From Elysia crispata (taxonomy: Eukaryota; Mollusca; Gastropoda; Plakobranchidae): a stretch of DNA of 64,000 bases. The notes below the pieces were generated by a model that was given only the letters and a program-made list of their open reading frames with translations, was not told the origin of the DNA and made no database searches. Location: NCBI GenBank assembly GCA_033675545.1, contig JAWDGP010008055.1, forward strand, positions 356,001 to 420,000, given 5' to 3'. The translations under genes and the position numbers were made by a program. Shown here piece after piece: positions 52,101 to 62,164 of the stretch. Positions within the stretch are counted from its first letter, which is position 1. Each line of letters starts with the position of its first letter.

Positions 52101-53548
52101 TGAAAAAATAATATTTAAATAACAGAAATTGCCATAAAAATAAAAAAAAAATTTAAAGATAATTTAAATGATATAGTTAAATATGGCAAAAATCATAAAT
52201 GAAATTGCTTAAATATTAGTATTCAAATTGTTCGCTTTTAGTTTTAAAATCATTAAATAGGATCCAAAAGAATGGTTTCCCTTTTCTGTAGCACTAAGTG
52301 TTTTCTAAAGTGTGTTTTGCTGCATATAGGCAACATTTTTGGTGCTATACCTAATGGCACTGTTCATTAGATAGGGAACATATCAAAACTGTATTAGAAC
52401 TTCTTGAACACAAATGTATCATTTGTGTTGATCTCAAGATGGTGAATTTCTTGTTAGGTCAGCAAGATGGATACACTAAATTTTCTTGCTTTATCTACCT
52501 CTGGGACAGCAAAACTGAAGACTGATACTATATACTAAAGAAATAGCTCAAAAGAGAGAGTCAGGCTGAAGATGAAATGTCATCTAGGGACCACACGTCA
52601 AACTTGAAAAAATTGTGTTTCTGCATCTTCATATTAAGCTGGGCCTTATGAAACAGTTTATGAAAACGCTTTACCCAAATGGTGGGTGTTTAAAAGACCT
52701 GTGTGAGCATTCTTCTGGGTAACCTATGAAAAACTAAAAAGGCATTTTTTACAATCCTCGAATTAGGACACTTGTTCAGGACAAAGCCTTCAAACAGCTA
52801 ATGAATGACATGGGAATCGTGTATTTCTGTTGTTCAGTAGTTTTTAGGAGAAGAAAATCAGATTATAAAGAGTTAGTTGAAACTATGCTGGAAAATTTTC
52901 ATATCTTAGGTTGCAATACGAGCATGAAAATGCAATGTCTGTAGAGTCATCTAGAATGATTTCCTGAAAAGCAGGGAGATGTCAGTGATTTGCTAGGTGA
53001 ATATTTCCACCAACACATCCAAATTATGGAAGAAACATATGGACTTAGATTGGGCCAGAATTGTAGGCTGATATAGTAAAAGGAGCACAACTCATCACAA
53101 CTCCACTAGGCCTGATAGCAAAAAAACCCAACAAAAAAACAAAAAAACCGATGCCATTTTTTATATCAGTAACCCTGATTTACCTAAAAGCAATTGCAAG
53201 TAATTGACAAAAAGTCAATTTTTGTCCGCAGTGTTTATATTCAAAATCGTTTTCCCTCACATAACTTTTATGTGAAGGATATTTTCTTGAACAGATTTGC
53301 AATCTTTTAAAGTTCTGAAGTAACCCTCATTGTATAGAGTTAGCAGAATATCTAAAAGGTACATGTATGTGGAAAGCAAAGGATTTACAAGAAGGTACGT
53401 GCAAATACAGGAAAAGTTCTCTATTTTCTCCTTATTTTTTTCTCTTCTTTTGTTTCAGAATCCCAAGAAAAAGAGGCGAGATGTTGATGGCTTTGACAAA
53501 TTAGTAGCATCATACAAGCAGAAAATAATGTCTTCAGCAAAGTTCTAA
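37173..53548 (+). CDS. RBM28: RNA-binding protein 28 / Nop4 homologue, four RRM domains
   Basis: Nineteen exons, all GT/AG and in phase: 37173-37314, 38550-38595, 38732-38817, 39088-39377, 39619-39691, 40410-40505, 41095-41154, 41434-41712, 42115-42157, 42827-42936, 43518-43585, 44922-45096, 47556-47620, 47869-48024, 48246-48395, 49927-50001, 50330-50512, 51011-51184, 53459-53548. They total 2361 bp, or 786 aa (human about 759). RRM1 spans about 12-88 ([11 protein letters not shown]1 RGFGYVKF). RRM2 spans about 179-258 ([16 protein letters not shown]). An acidic Asp/Glu/Ser tract covers about 279-355. RRM3 spans about 367-457 (TIFIRNLPF; KGSAFVQF), followed by [12 protein letters not shown]4 spans about 523-623 ([32 protein letters not shown]). 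The basic tail ends [17 protein letters not shown]28/Nop4 is nucleolar, acts in 60S ribosomal subunit assembly and associates with spliceosomal snRNPs in vertebrates. The lengthened introns are filled with transposon debris; the coding sequence shows no breaks. Confidence 0.95.
37315..38549 (+). other. RBM28 intron 1
   Basis: A 1.2 kb intron. It contains a short stretch (CAAAGAGGGCTTCGTTTGCT, about 37573-37592) resembling one near 22056 in the presumed BTBD10 first intron, hinting at a dispersed repeat. Open frames at about 37642-38093 show no homology I recognise. Confidence 0.6.
39692..41094 (+). other. RBM28 introns 5 and 6 (separated by exon 6 at 40410-40505)
   Basis: AT-rich introns with T homopolymers and a short TA run (about 40290-40310). 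I looked for C/D-box snoRNA motifs because ribosome-biogenesis genes often host them, and found no convincing C plus D box pair. Confidence 0.6.
41434..41439 (+). promoter_or_regulatory. Tandem (NAGNAG-type) 3' splice site at RBM28 exon 8
   Basis: Intron 7 ends AAGTAG. Using the first AG (432-433) starts the exon at 41434; using the second (435-436) starts it at 41437. Both keep frame and differ by one Val codon. NAG choice of this kind is a known source of one-residue isoforms. Confidence 0.6.
41713..42826 (+). other. RBM28 introns 8 and 9 (separated by exon 9 at 42115-42157)
   Basis: AT-rich introns without a recognisable element. Confidence 0.6.
42937..44921 (+). other. RBM28 introns 10 and 11 (separated by exon 11 at 43518-43585)
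   Basis: AT-rich introns. The frame at 43201-43398 has no homology I recognise and lies wholly inside intron 10. Confidence 0.6.
45159..46310. repeat. Near-identical 571 bp tandem duplication in RBM28 intron 12
   Basis: The segment from about 45159 to 45730 is repeated at about 45731-46304. Anchors: GTAAAGGAATTGGAATGC at 45171 and 45742; CAGAGGTGCC at 45412 and 45985. By eye only a T/C change (TTTGCTTTTTG versus TTTGCTCTTTG) and a T-run length change of about 2 separate the copies. The duplicated block includes ordinary intron sequence plus the left end of the hAT-like element. Confidence 0.95.
45985..47438. mobile_element. hAT-like DNA transposon with terminal inverted repeats, non-autonomous
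   Basis: The left end CAGAGGTGCCTA and the reverse complement of the right end CAGAAGTGCCTA match in 11 of 12 positions. CAGNGGTGCC-type ends are characteristic of hAT elements. Both ends are flanked by ATAATT, shorter than the 8 bp duplication expected for hAT, so superfamily assignment is tentative. The 1.45 kb interior has no intact transposase. A second left end lies at 45412 because of the tandem duplication. Confidence 0.6.
48396..49926 (+). other. RBM28 intron 15
   Basis: A 1.5 kb intron with a GC-richer central part (about 48920-49760). A TATA-like word (TTATATAAAAAGG) lies near 49451. It is probably a decayed repeat, but no terminal repeats or coding motifs are evident. Confidence 0.5.
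50513..51010 (+). other. RBM28 intron 17
   Basis: A 498 bp intron containing the perfect hairpin at 50702-50756; otherwise A/T-rich. Confidence 0.7.
50702..50756. repeat. Perfect 26 bp inverted repeat with 3 nt loop
   Basis: The arm CAAATTTTATTCATTTTCAT onwards (50702-50727) is exactly complementary to 50731-50756, with loop TTC. It lies in RBM28 intron 17. Confidence 0.97.
51185..53458 (+). other. RBM28 intron 18
   Basis: A 2.3 kb intron, the second longest in the gene. It contains a decayed transposase-like gene at about 52340-53100 and AGATCTA-rich sequence at about 51775-51950. Confidence 0.75.
52340..53100 (+). pseudogene. Decayed transposase-like gene of an invertebrate repeat family
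   Basis: Frameshifted plus-strand blocks keep the order of a protein family I remember as common in arthropod and mollusc gene predictions and apparently transposon-derived. Block 1, from 52373, reads [16 protein letters not shown], then [19 protein letters not shown] and CF.YLWDS. Block 2 resembles [12 protein letters not shown]. Block 3 gives [13 protein letters not shown], then [18 protein letters not shown]. Block 4 gives [19 protein letters not shown]. Multiple stops show it is dead. The superfamily is not assigned; the family match is from memory. Confidence 0.6.
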
Positions 53549-53822
53549 TCATTTTGGTTAATTGAATCTTGACAATGTAATCTTTAAACAAGGACATAAA
53601 AAAATTTAAAACCATCTATACTCTGTAGTATTGCTTAATTAAAAAATATTCGAAAATTGAAACAAGCTTTTAACTGAATTAATTATATTTTTAAACAATG
53701 AAACTTGGAAAAGCTGAATCTGATTATGCTTGAGCAAATCCATGTATGGAATGTTTGCGAATTGTTTGGAAGTGAAAAGTGTTTATGGCATTGTTGGACT
53801 TCAAAGTATAAGTGTACTCTTT

Positions 53823-53828
53823 AATAAA
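53823..53828 (+). terminator. Polyadenylation signal of RBM28
   Basis: AATAAA, 275 bp after the stop codon, followed about 20-40 bp later by TG-containing sequence. It is the first canonical signal downstream. Confidence 0.75.
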
Positions 53829-54286
53829 GCAATTGTATAACTAATTTGTGCGATATGAGTTCCCACTCTTTTTATTTCTTTGATTATTACTGCAGTAGTT
53901 TATGTTGTTAGTTGGCTTGATTATTTTATTTCTTTTATGAATGTGTCTATATGTGTACACATGTGTATATTTTGGTCATTGTTTTCAGCCCTTTACCTTG
54001 CTTTATGTTAAGTAATGATTTACACTGCAGCAGGAATGTGTCAGAGTCTTGAGTGCAGAAGATGAAAAAATAGATTTATCTTGAGAATAGACCTTTGATC
54101 ACCTTCTCTGAAACAAGATTTCTGTACATGGTCAACAAAAAAAAAAGCTGTTAGTAAATTTGAATGCTGTCATGGCAATCCAAACAAACTTCTTGAGATG
54201 AAGCTACATCCATATTTCAATAGTGAAACAATATATGAGTGTAGGCCAGTGTAAAAGTCTATGCACTCAGCAGTAAGTTTCAAATA

Positions 54287-54763
54287 CAGTGAAAACCTCA
54301 TAATTCAAATTGTATGGGAATGGATTAAATCTTCGAATTAAGAGTATTCGAATTACAAAAATGGGTATAACAGGGTCTAAGATTCATTGAGTGAGTGTTT
54401 ACTGAGCCTGCAACGAGCAACCCTGCCCTTCCCTTGTCCCACGTTGCTATCAGTATCAGTACAGATTTGCTACTGACACTGACATTGTTAGTGCATCCGC
54501 TTCCTTCCTGATTTGTTAGCCCACTGATCAGCCTTTCTTGGCCAATTATTAGCATTGCTTGCTGCTCTAGAGATGCATGTAGTACTTTTGTGATGCCTTA
54601 TGAGATGGTATCGACTTCGAATTAAGAGAATCGAATCAGAAATACTTCGAAATACGAGTCTGATTCTAAAAAAGCCAAAGAGAAAAAAATAACCTATCAT
54701 TTGGCAAAATTCGGTTTATGAGAAATTCGAATATTCAGACTTCTGTTTTTTATGTTTCCACTG
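54287..54763. mobile_element. Tigger/pogo-type MITE with TA target duplication
   Basis: A 477 bp element starting CAGTGAAAACC and ending GTTTCCACTG (inverse CAGTGGAAAC), bounded by TA at 54285-54286 and 54764-54765. Subterminal TTCGAATTAAGAG-type words recur inverted at both ends. Its right two thirds are homologous to 13806-14142 in the BTBD10 intron, where a Tigger transposase start is also present, so this is a deletion derivative of that family. It has no open transposase frame. Confidence 0.85.
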
Positions 54764-57700
54764 TACACGTTTTTTTTTTTTGTATATTTCTCAATCTAAA
54801 ACTATATGAGATCAATTTTATGAAGAATATTTCAAGTGTCATTAAGAATGCTGGAACGAAACTGAAGGCAACCATCAATTTTTTAATTGAAAATCTTTGG
54901 TCTATCATTAGATTCTTACAGGAGGACAAAGCTACTTAGAAGAATTAGGTTGAGACCGCATTTTTCGCTGATTTGCAACACATGGGGCAGAAGAAACAGG
55001 TACCTGCAAGTCTGGGTAAATTTCAGACATTAAGACTGTGGCGCTGTTTCCACATTCCAACTGTAGACGAAACATTTAACAAACAGTTAAATCTTCCTGT
55101 CCGGTTGCAACCCTCTTTCCCTTCCAATGCCTATCCACTGTGCTGCCTGTCATTGCAGCAACATAAAGTGATAGCAAATGTGGTCACCCTCTGTCACAAG
55201 AGGTGAGCCATCTGTGGGTTCATAGCAACCATAATATGAACAATAATTACAAATTTTAACAAAATAATGATAACCATGAAACTCCATACACAATATTGTA
55301 TTATATAATTAGTCATGTCCAAAGCATACTTATATACACCTAGAATTTCAAGTATCAGATTACACATATAATGCAATCTAGGCAAATGTCCACTGCCTGC
55401 AAGACTGCATTCATGGGCACATGAATGATGGCTTGACCACAAAGTGTAAATTTACCTTTCAAATCTGTCTTAAGTTAACAAGTTTTCAAAATTACCATGG
55501 GACAATTAATTAGAAATTTTGATGTAGCAAGCTTTTTGATCACCACTTGCTTACAGTTACAGTAATATAAATTTTTATATTTATACTTGTAAAATTACTA
55601 AATCTGATTGAGTGATATTAAAACAAGCAATGCTTAAATACAATAAAAGATGCATCAAGCAAAAAAAAAAAAATGGCATCACATACCAGAAAAGGTATTC
55701 ATAGAAGAAAGCAGGAGCTGTTTTCCACTGATTTGTGTTACTAATAGAATCTACAATATCAGATTGAGGAGACATAAAAAAACATCTTGGAATGGGAAAT
55801 TGATGCAGAGTTCATATGAAGTCATACACAGTTGTGGTATGACTGCGAATTGCAGATTGCTTCTTCATTATTACTAGTCTGCAAAGCAAAGTTGTTACTG
55901 GTTTGTAGAATCGAATTAATAAGACATAAGACCTATCGGAGATCTGAGTGAGAATAATTATGCATGAAAGCCACATCTATGGTAAATGTTCATCTACACA
56001 AACTGAATGTAATACAAGAATAAAGATACGGTAACATTACTTGAAATTTGCCATTGGAAATCAAAATTATATTCCGTTAGAGAACAACTCCCTTAAAATT
56101 AAATCTCTTTGACTCATTGAGTCATTTCAGCTGTTTGTGATGCAGATCTCTCATTTTTTTAAGTTGATTTTTTTATTTCCACAACTCGTTCAAATTTTCA
56201 ATATATATTTGCAGCAAAAAGGTTCCTCACAGTGACATATGCATACCATTCATTTTAAGTTTACATAGCCATAAAAAAAAATTACTAATACAATAAAATA
56301 TTTTTGTATACCATATCATCATAAATTTGGTTCTTTCCCTTGTTTAAATACAAAGAAAATTTGTGCCAGGTTACGGTAAGAAGGCCTTTCTTGTTTTCTG
56401 TATCCAATATTGTAAGTATTTACTTGTGTGACCTATCTCTAATACTGTAAATTTTTGTTACTTTGTGTAATAAAGTAATAATATTGTAAATCAAATAGAT
56501 GAAACGCACAAAAGCATTATTGGGTAAAACTTGAAAAATAAAAAAGATAGTTTAGAGTGTAGTCCAAAGAGGTAACAGTATTTGTACAAAAAATGAGTTA
56601 AGACTTATTTTGAATTTTTTGACTCCCATTATTAAGGTTATACAGATTTGATCGTTGTTATTTAATATAAATCACAGGTCCTTTGAATCTGCTCATTATA
56701 CCACTGTGAAATTTAAGTTATATCCTTTAATTTCTTTGCGATGCTTCTTAGCAAGGAGATAAATTGCTTCATTTTGAGGGAGGTGGCTTTGAGTTATATT
56801 AACAATAAACTAGTTTCAACTTTTCATATCGTATCAGTTTCCTTGATAAATTTTTTTTATGTAGATGTGTCGATTGAAAACATAGAAATGGTCCTGAAGT
56901 CGTTGTAAATTTCCAAAGCAAAACAGTGCTACTTAGGAAAGAATTTGCGCTTAATTGATGACATACATGTGTGTGTACTTGCCTTCAATGATACATGTAA
57001 TAATATGTTATGGTTTGAAAGCTTTTGACATTATTTTGTTAGAGTGGTGATTCCTGTTCAGCAGTGTACCCAAAAGAGCTTTCATTATTGGATGATTTTT
57101 TAAATTCATTTTTTTGAAACTTTCAATACAGATAATGATCTGTGTATTGCACCTTATAAGTACTAGGGCTTTGTCAATATGAGATATCCAAACAGGAAAG
57201 AAGGAGTCAAGCTTATGTGCAATTGACTTTGCTTAACAATTACAGGAAATAATAAGCAAAATATGAGGTGAAATGATTTAACTTTCTTGTATCCTGTGAC
57301 TTGTAAAATTTCAGGAATGGTTTGTTGATTTTTTTAGGCTTAAAAAATGAAGGGTGATATTCATAAACATTTATGGAATAATAATGTTCCTTCACGTTAA
57401 ACACAATTAGATTTTTTTATACTGTAGACCGAAATTTAGTCATTATGCCTGAAAATCTCCTTCGCACCACAACCAATCTAAGAAATTCGTCCAAGAAAAA
57501 TTTTTTGTAGCCTCTCGTTCCTTTTTCTCGGCTGCTTCAAGTTCAAATCTTAATGAAAATCAAGGAACTGTTGCACCTTTAAAGAAATGGAAAAAATCAG
57601 CATATTTCTTTCAATTCCCGTTAGAGTAATAGGCATTACATACATGTATTTCACAACTGGTCGGATACTTAATACATATCATAAGTATGCATTGCACTCC

Positions 57701-60700
57701 CACGATATTCGAGAAATATGAGAATCTAGAGTGAACTGTTGAAGTCAAATCTTCAACTACATGACGGACTCTCAATTAGATTATTAGATTCATAGTAAAT
57801 TTTTTCAAATTCATGTTAATTGGTGTTCGTTTGCTCCAGACCATACTGAATTTCATAATAACTACCGTGAGTCTAAGCTATTTATTTATTATGTGATTTT
57901 GAAAGTACCTCATCAGACGGAGCAGAGCTAATCAATCGTTCTATACAGTCACAGCCTTTAGGACTTGGGCCCCATAACAAACACTAGCAAGCTCAGGCAA
58001 CCGAGTGCAATGCCAGCTTCGACTACTTCGAGAACTTAAATTGAGGACCTGAGAAAGTGTCATGTGAATTGATTTCTCTTAACTTATACCACTTCAAAAG
58101 TGCACTATATTTCATTTGTTTCTTTCCAACAATTTTTGGTTGTTTTTTATACTTTGAATATGATGTAATAATCTCGTTTTATTACATTAAAATTCCCTGC
58201 AAACCACATTTTACTAATAGTTTATTTTTTAATATGTATTATACATTGTAATTGCGCCATTTTAGAAAGAAAAAAAAAACATTTCAACCCCGTCTAGCTT
58301 CGTTAATCTATTTTTTTTTTGTTTTTTTTATTGAAAAAAATTAAGGTCTCCAACTGGTATCGCCCTTACATAATCTGCTTATCAATATCACTTTTGAGTT
58401 TTATCAGAAAACCAGAAGGCATGAAACTGAAAAGTGCAGCATGTCATTACGAGAGGTCAATAAAGTCGTCCACTGATTCGGCAGTGAAGTCAGTAAAGAT
58501 GGGAGGATTTACGAAGACGCTAAGTACATGTACGATCAATAAAGGAAAGCGAGGCATTCATCAATACTGCGGCGGATACGGAAACCAGCAGTATTCTCAT
58601 TGTCCAAAATCGGGATTTTATTCAGATGTGAAGTCTGTCTAATTCAAAGGGCTCAAACATATGGTTAGCATCCCAAAGCAAACAAGCACAAGTTCCAGTC
58701 ATTTTACCAATGTATATTCTCAGCATAAGATAGTTAAAGCCCGTTTCAATTAAAAAAAAAAGATGACAACACGCTATTGAAAATATAAAAAAAAATTAGG
58801 ACAGACTACAAACACCTCTAACCTATTGCACCGTGCAAGTTGTCGACTCTAGTAGATTACATGTACAAGGAAAACGGAAAGATATCCGAATAAAAATGTC
58901 TTGGCTGAAGGTCATCTTTTCACTAACACCAGAGAGACAGAGAGAAATGCCTCTGTAAGTTGTCGGATTTGAAAGGATCTGCAAAGGCTCTGGTCAGAGG
59001 AGGACAGTAACTGCGCCATTTAATTCTTAAGAGAATCAAGAGCGGGCAACAAGTCAAATCAGCCAGATTAGCTGGCAGGCACTATATTACTTATTAAAGT
59101 ACTGGATTCCTTGCCGCTTTAGTTGCACTGCAAGTTGCACAATATCAATCTTGAGAAGTTTTAAGGCTACAGGAGACTTTCAATGCATGATGTGCAGGTA
59201 CATGTATATAAGAAGGGAGAAAATTTGTGTCCTTCGAGGCAGCGACAGAGTCTGGCCGAATTTAAAAAAAAAATCTTTTAGTCTATTCTAAATTCTGTAA
59301 AAATTTCAATTTTGATGATATGCTTATAAAATCTTGGAAAAGATTTTTTCCTTTTATTTCTTATGAATGATGGCAGTTCTAATGAGTTCAACGTCTGCCA
59401 AATGCCTCGCAATAGTCAGATACAGAAGGGGGGGCCACGAATATGGAAATACACGAGGAAAGCCAACAATATAAGACTTATAACCTATTAAATAAATACC
59501 GTTTAATCTTTTTTTTTTTTTTATTTCTATGGGCATATTCAACCGTCCGTCGCCACTATTGTAGAAAAAAGACGATCGGTTCTGTAATTTCGATAATATG
59601 GGAAACATATACTCTTATCAGATATAATCATTAAAGGAGCGCAGTTAAAACTTCATTATTTTGTCTCTCGAGCCAGTAGTTATCTTATTATCACGGATAT
59701 TTGACGCCAAACGGTGGGATGAAACACTCACATTATTATAAATGAATGATACAGAAGCGTGTTTCTCCTACAGATTGCTTTTATTATTGAGCATACACGT
59801 GTATCATATCATGCATGTAGTCTGACATGCCCGCCTCTGCATCTGGAAAGTTTATAGCAATAGACCTCATCATTCAGTTCTGGTCATGAACGATCCACTT
59901 GCGTCACTTCACACAGGATTACGAAGGTTCACTGTGCAGCAGTCTGTGGAGACCTCATCTTGCGGGACTGGTGCACGTCTGCAGGGTCTATTTTCTGCAT
60001 CGATACATTAATTTTGGCAACGTTGAACAGATAACACAACGTTGGTAAATGTTGCACTTTGATCAGTTAAAACTTAGAAGAGATTTTTCTCACTTAATAG
60101 CTCACTATGTGCTACATCCTCAATAGAAATTACTCAGTATGGGGCGAGGGCAGCAGTGGTAGAAATATAAATCCCTTGTTTTTTTCTTTCGTCTCATTTC
60201 ATGTGGGTAAAAAAAAAATAAAGTCCCAGGTAAATTTAGAGTACAGGCAGCCCTATCCAGGAAAATGTAAGCTTTCAAAAACATTTTATTATTAAATTTT
60301 GGAAGAAATAACTTGCGACATGTGAAGTTACTCTTTTTAAATCCTTTTTTGCACAAGGCAGAAAAATCTGGCTCTTCTCACTCATTTGAAGATTTTAAAA
60401 TTAAATTTTGCTAGCTGAATTCGACCGCTGCGAAATTAATTTTAACATTTCCTATAAATTCTTTTTTTTTTGTTGTTGTTGTTTACTTTAACTTTTGAAA
60501 TCTAACACATCGTTGAGGTGTAATTGTAAACAGATAAAAAGTGCACCATGTGTACCAGTTTTATGATTGAACATTTTCCAGATAATTATTTCCTTACAAG
60601 TAACTTGATTCACCTTCATATTTTTCAGGTGCTTGAGTACATATGATGCGAAGAGGTGCTTTTTTATTATTAACTTTTAAGTCCATAGGAAATGAAGGAT

Positions 60701-60737
60701 GCTATCAATATTATCCCTATATAAGTTGCTTTGAAAG

Positions 60738-60972
60738 CGGGGAGGGGGGGGGAGGGAGGAGGATAGATGGAGAGGGAAAAAAAGAAAGAGGGATAGGGAG
60801 AGAGAAAGAAAGAGTGTAAGAAAGTGAGTGGGAGAAAGAGAGAGAGAGAGAGAGGGTGAAAGAGAGTGAGTGGGATAAAGAGAAAGAGAGAGATAGAGAG
60901 TGAAAGAGTCTAAGTAAGGGAATGAGTGAGGGAGCGACAGAGAGAGTGAGAAAGAAAGAAAGGAGATAGATA
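60738..60972. repeat. GA-rich imperfect microsatellite
   Basis: A purine-rich tract of GA, GGGA, AAAG and GAGT variants. Open frames on the minus strand (Leu-Ser-rich) are artefacts. Confidence 0.9.
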
Positions 60973-61436
60973 GGTAAAGATTATGAGTCTTCACCATGGC
61001 GACAGCAGAAAGCTAATTGCTGGTTAGTTTATAATGCTGAAGATGCACCTGAAGGGATTGCAATGTTTCTGGCAAATCCGGCGCTAGCTAGCAAGTGGTT
61101 TAAACTAAATCTTTTCATCTGACATACCCTAGCATTCTTATCTTAGGCCTGGCAAACACCTACTCAGTTGTCGCGATTTAAGAATATACAGCAGTCTTGA
61201 GCTCAGGTCATGACATTGTAATTTGTGATACAAAAAAAAAAAAGAAAAAATAAATAAATAAAAATAAAGCAGCGCTTTTGCACTCACTTCCCCTCTCTTT
61301 CTCTCTGTCAGTCTATCCCTATGCCTCTTTTTCGGTCTCTCTTTATCTCTCGCCCTACACAATCTTCAATGAGCGAACATTACAAGGTATGATGTCATTC
61401 CCCGTCCTGCAACTGACCCTACCCCAGTGTCCAGGT

Positions 61437-61723
61437 TCACGCTGGCCTGGCGAGCTGAGTGGTAGTGATATCCATCTCGATAGGAAAGGCGTTTGCTTTA
61501 CCCTGAGCAGATGACTGATTGGCGCTGGGCTCGAGATCGCTTGGGCCCCCAGCAAAGCCCTTGGGGAAATCAATAGGAGTGAAATAGACGGCTTCTCCTG
61601 TCAAGGTGTGAAAGATGAACCCATGAGAGGGACGAAAGGCTGAACAGTTCAGTTGACTATCAGTTGTGGTAAAAGTCATCGTTAAATAAGCGCGAAAATA
61701 TGTATAAGCGTACTTCAATGCCT
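61437..61723 (-). CDS. Candidate coding exon, unassigned
   Basis: On the minus strand a good acceptor (ATTCTTTCAG) is followed by 94 open codons to a TGA at 61439-61437. The translation is balanced and not low-complexity (for example FRPSHGFIFHTLTGEAVYF, then TPIDFPKGFAGGPSDLEP). The stretch is clearly GC-richer than its surroundings. I do not recognise the protein. It may be a terminal exon, a read-through exon with a donor near CTCAG/GGTAAA (about 61500), or a fossil. The overlapping plus-strand frame is less protein-like. Confidence 0.3.
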
Positions 61724-62034
61724 CTGAAAGAATTATATAAATGTATATTATCCAAAATATAAAGGAAGAAACAATAGGCAGTTCACAGCTACAAAATTTG
61801 GACTTAACATGCACACATATATTGTAAAGGTACGGGTTTGGAAAAATTCTCTATCTTTATTTTACCATCTGCGCCATTTGCGCACAAAAACTCGTTACAA
61901 GCACACATAAACTACCATTGACCTTAGAGGAAAGAACTTTTCTGGGATAAAAAATATAAGCGTTTCTGGTCTTTATTGAGCGCTCTAGAGAAACACTTTA
62001 AGATGCGCGGCTGCTTGGGGTGACTTCACACTTT

Positions 62035-62161
62035 CTATTCGCCGAGCAATGTGAAGGTTTCAGGATCTATGTCGATGGGGTTTTCCACATTAATTTTCTC
62101 TGTTATCCCATGTTGTTTCTGATTCCAAGAATTAATGTACTTCATCTTTTTCTTGAGATAA
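62035..62161 (-). CDS. Candidate terminal coding exon, unassigned
   Basis: Minus strand: an acceptor-like TGTTGCAG is followed, in one frame, by 41 codons (YLKKKMKYINSWNQKQHG, then ENPIDIDPETFTLLGE) and TAG. The composition resembles a real C-terminus, but no family is recognised and no preceding exon is certain. Its relation to the exon candidate at 61437-61723 is unclear, since both end in stops. Confidence 0.3.
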
Positions 62162-62164
62162 CTG

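Larger units (their letters stand above)
53850..61436. other. Gene-poor region downstream of RBM28
   Basis: No gene can be named. It includes the Tigger-type element at 54287-54763, a GC-richer patch (54960-55210) ending in a GTGAGC donor-like site, AT-rich unique-looking sequence, GC-richer patches near 57900-58050 and 59820-59990, and a GA-rich tract at about 60738-60972. Confidence 0.5.

Noticed and set aside
54973..55206. 77 aa plus-strand frame ending at a donor-like GTGAGC
   Set aside because: No family recognised and no convincing acceptor; kept only as a note in the region description.
58319..58642. 107 aa plus-strand frame with Cys/His residues resembling a zinc knuckle
   Set aside because: Spacing (YCGGYGNQQYSHCP) does not fit CCHC or other knuckles I know, and no neighbouring exons are visible.
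61449..61540. Possible tRNA-derived SINE (GAGCTGAGTGG box A-like, GGGCTCGAGATC box B-like)
   Set aside because: Box spacing of about 80 bp is too long, box B is poor, and there is no 3' tail; the sequence is better read as the minus-strand exon candidate.
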